A stretch of 41,597 nucleotides of DNA, taken from IMG/VR virus record IMGVR_UViG_3300049225_000423, positions 1-41,597 of that record. One strand, given 5' to 3'. Below the pieces are notes generated by a model. That model ran no database searches and was not told the DNA's origin. It saw nothing but the letters and a program-made list of their open reading frames with translations. Shown piece by piece: positions 40,835-41,597 of the stretch. The DNA is from a virus. A program made the translations under genes and the position numbers. Each line of letters starts with the position of its first letter. Position 1 is the first letter of the stretch.

Positions 40835-41597
40835 ATGGCGAAAAAAGCATCAAAGTCTCTCTCGGCAGCAGTGTCTGCCGAGATTAAGAGCAAATTTGAT
40901 CTTAATAAATTTAAATCATCTAAAGGTTTAAATAAAAACGTCAAATTTAAGGACCAACAATGGATACCATTATCTCCTGCTTTTCAAAAAGTAGCTGGTG
41001 TTCCTGGTATACCAATGGGGCATATTTCACTACTTAGAGGGCATTCTGATACAGGTAAAACAACAGCTTTACTTGAAGCAGCAGTATCAGCTCAAAATAT
41101 GGGTATACTTCCAGTTTTTATTATTACAGAGATGAAATGGAATTGGGAACACGCAGCCCAAATGGGGTTAGAAGTTAATCTAATTAAGGATGATGAAGGT
41201 AATGTTGTTGATTATGAAGGCAATTTTATCTATGTTGATAGAGAAACTTTACATACTATTGAAGACGTAGCAGCATTTATTATGGATCTACAGAATGAAC
41301 AGAAAAAAGGTAATTTACCTTATGATTTAGCATTCTTCTGGGATTCAATTGGATCTATTCCTTGTGCAATGTCAGTTGAAAAACTGAAAAATAATAATGA
41401 ATGGAACGCAGGGGCAATGTCAACTCAATTTGGTAATACAGTAAACCAAAGTATTGTAATGTCCCGTAAAGAATCATCACCGTATACTAATACATTAATA
41501 GCAGTTAATAAAGTTTGGACAGCAAAAGCAGAATCACCTATGGGTCAACCTAAAATGATGAACAAAGGTGGGATGGCAATGTGGTATGATGCAACAT
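40835..41597 (+). CDS. uvsX: UvsX RecA-like recombinase (3' end outside window)
   Basis: The start ATG 40835 lies two bases after the gp32 stop. About 254 residues are visible. The Walker A motif is GHSDTGKTT (about 69-77), followed by ALLEAAVSAQNMGILPVFIITEMKWNWEHA, a Walker B-like LAFFWDSIGSIP, and GNTVNQSIVMSRKES, leading to the L1/L2 region (LIAVNKVWTAKAESPMGQPKMMNKGGMAMWYDA). This is the T4-like UvsX pattern. It performs strand exchange in recombination-dependent replication. The coding region continues beyond the window. Confidence 0.93.
   Translation, partial: MAKKASKSLSAAVSAEIKSKFDLNKFKSSKGLNKNVKFKDQQWIPLSPAFQKVAGVPGIPMGHISLLRGHSDTGKTTALLEAAVSAQNMGILPVFIITEMKWNWEHAAQMGLEVNLIKDDEGNVVDYEGNFIYVDRETLHTIEDVAAFIMDLQNEQKKGNLPYDLAFFWDSIGSIPCAMSVEKLKNNNEWNAGAMSTQFGNTVNQSIVMSRKESSPYTNTLIAVNKVWTAKAESPMGQPKMMNKGGMAMWYDAT
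40860..40883 (+). other. GC-rich hairpin inside the 5' end of uvsX
   Basis: TCTCGGCAG (40860-40868) and CTGCCGAGA (40875-40883) are perfect inverted repeats around CAGTGT, starting 25 nt after the uvsX ATG. There is no T run. It could slow ribosomes, terminate or stall replication or transcription, or bind a regulator. It may also be chance. Confidence 0.5.

Noticed and set aside
1-41597. tRNA genes, integrase, attachment sites, insertion sequences
   Set aside because: I saw no cloverleaf-like sequence, no recombinase motifs and no terminal inverted repeats. The region appears to be ordinary lytic-phage structural and replication DNA.

Overview
The window is a late/structural region plus the start of a replication region from a T4-like contractile-tailed phage (myovirus). 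All recognisable genes lie on the + strand. The head and tail genes can be matched one by one to T4: prohead protease gp21 (C-terminal end only), scaffold gp22, major capsid gp23, neck gp13 and gp14, tail completion gp15, sheath gp18, tube gp19, tail-assembly chaperone, tape measure, gp53-like wedge, and gp32 plus UvsX at the right edge. The DNA is very AT-rich. Starts are mostly preceded by A-rich or TT-ATG contexts with almost no Shine-Dalgarno sequences. That would suit a Bacteroidota host, probably aquatic, but the host is inference only.

Layout: 1-3.2 kb head genes; 3.4-4.1 kb phoH; 4.1-5.3 kb small virion proteins; 5.4-8.1 kb neck and tail completion; 8.1-16.2 kb fibre region with two proteins built on proline-free Gly-Ser-Ser repeats, one of them 1554 residues with a C1q-like domain, a Cys-rich beta-roll and a conserved fibre C-terminus, followed by a GAMT/RMT2-type methyltransferase; 16.3-22.3 kb glycosyltransferase block (GT2-like, GT9-like, a GT4 + autotransporter-heptosyltransferase fusion, and a second free-standing heptosyltransferase); 22.6-36.3 kb sheath, tube, chaperones, tape measure and baseplate, including a hub protein with a C-terminal amidase; 36.4-38.1 kb a short family-A polymerase-like gene and an unknown; 38.1-39.9 kb a tightly overlapping four-gene heptose-nucleotide cassette (HldC-, HAD-, cupin- and HldA-like); 40-41.6 kb gp32 and uvsX (truncated by the window end).

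The most interesting reading joins three distant parts. The fibres carry long Ser/Thr-rich Gly-Ser-Ser repeats. Two enzymes carry the hallmarks of the TibC/Aah family, including the four-Cys iron finger; that family puts heptose on Ser residues of bacterial autotransporter repeats. A separate cassette encodes kinase and nucleotidyltransferase steps of ADP-heptose synthesis. Together they look like a phage-borne protein O-heptosylation system whose likely substrate is its own fibres. This linkage is inferred, not shown.

Two recurring upstream motifs organise transcription. An ATAT(T/G)TATAATAAA box precedes most virion operons and is probably the late promoter. A TTGGAW-N17-TATATT pair precedes the first glycosyltransferase, a small conserved gene, the polymerase-like gene and gp32, and probably marks an earlier class. 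The tail chaperone pair overlaps out of frame and probably uses programmed ribosomal frameshifting.
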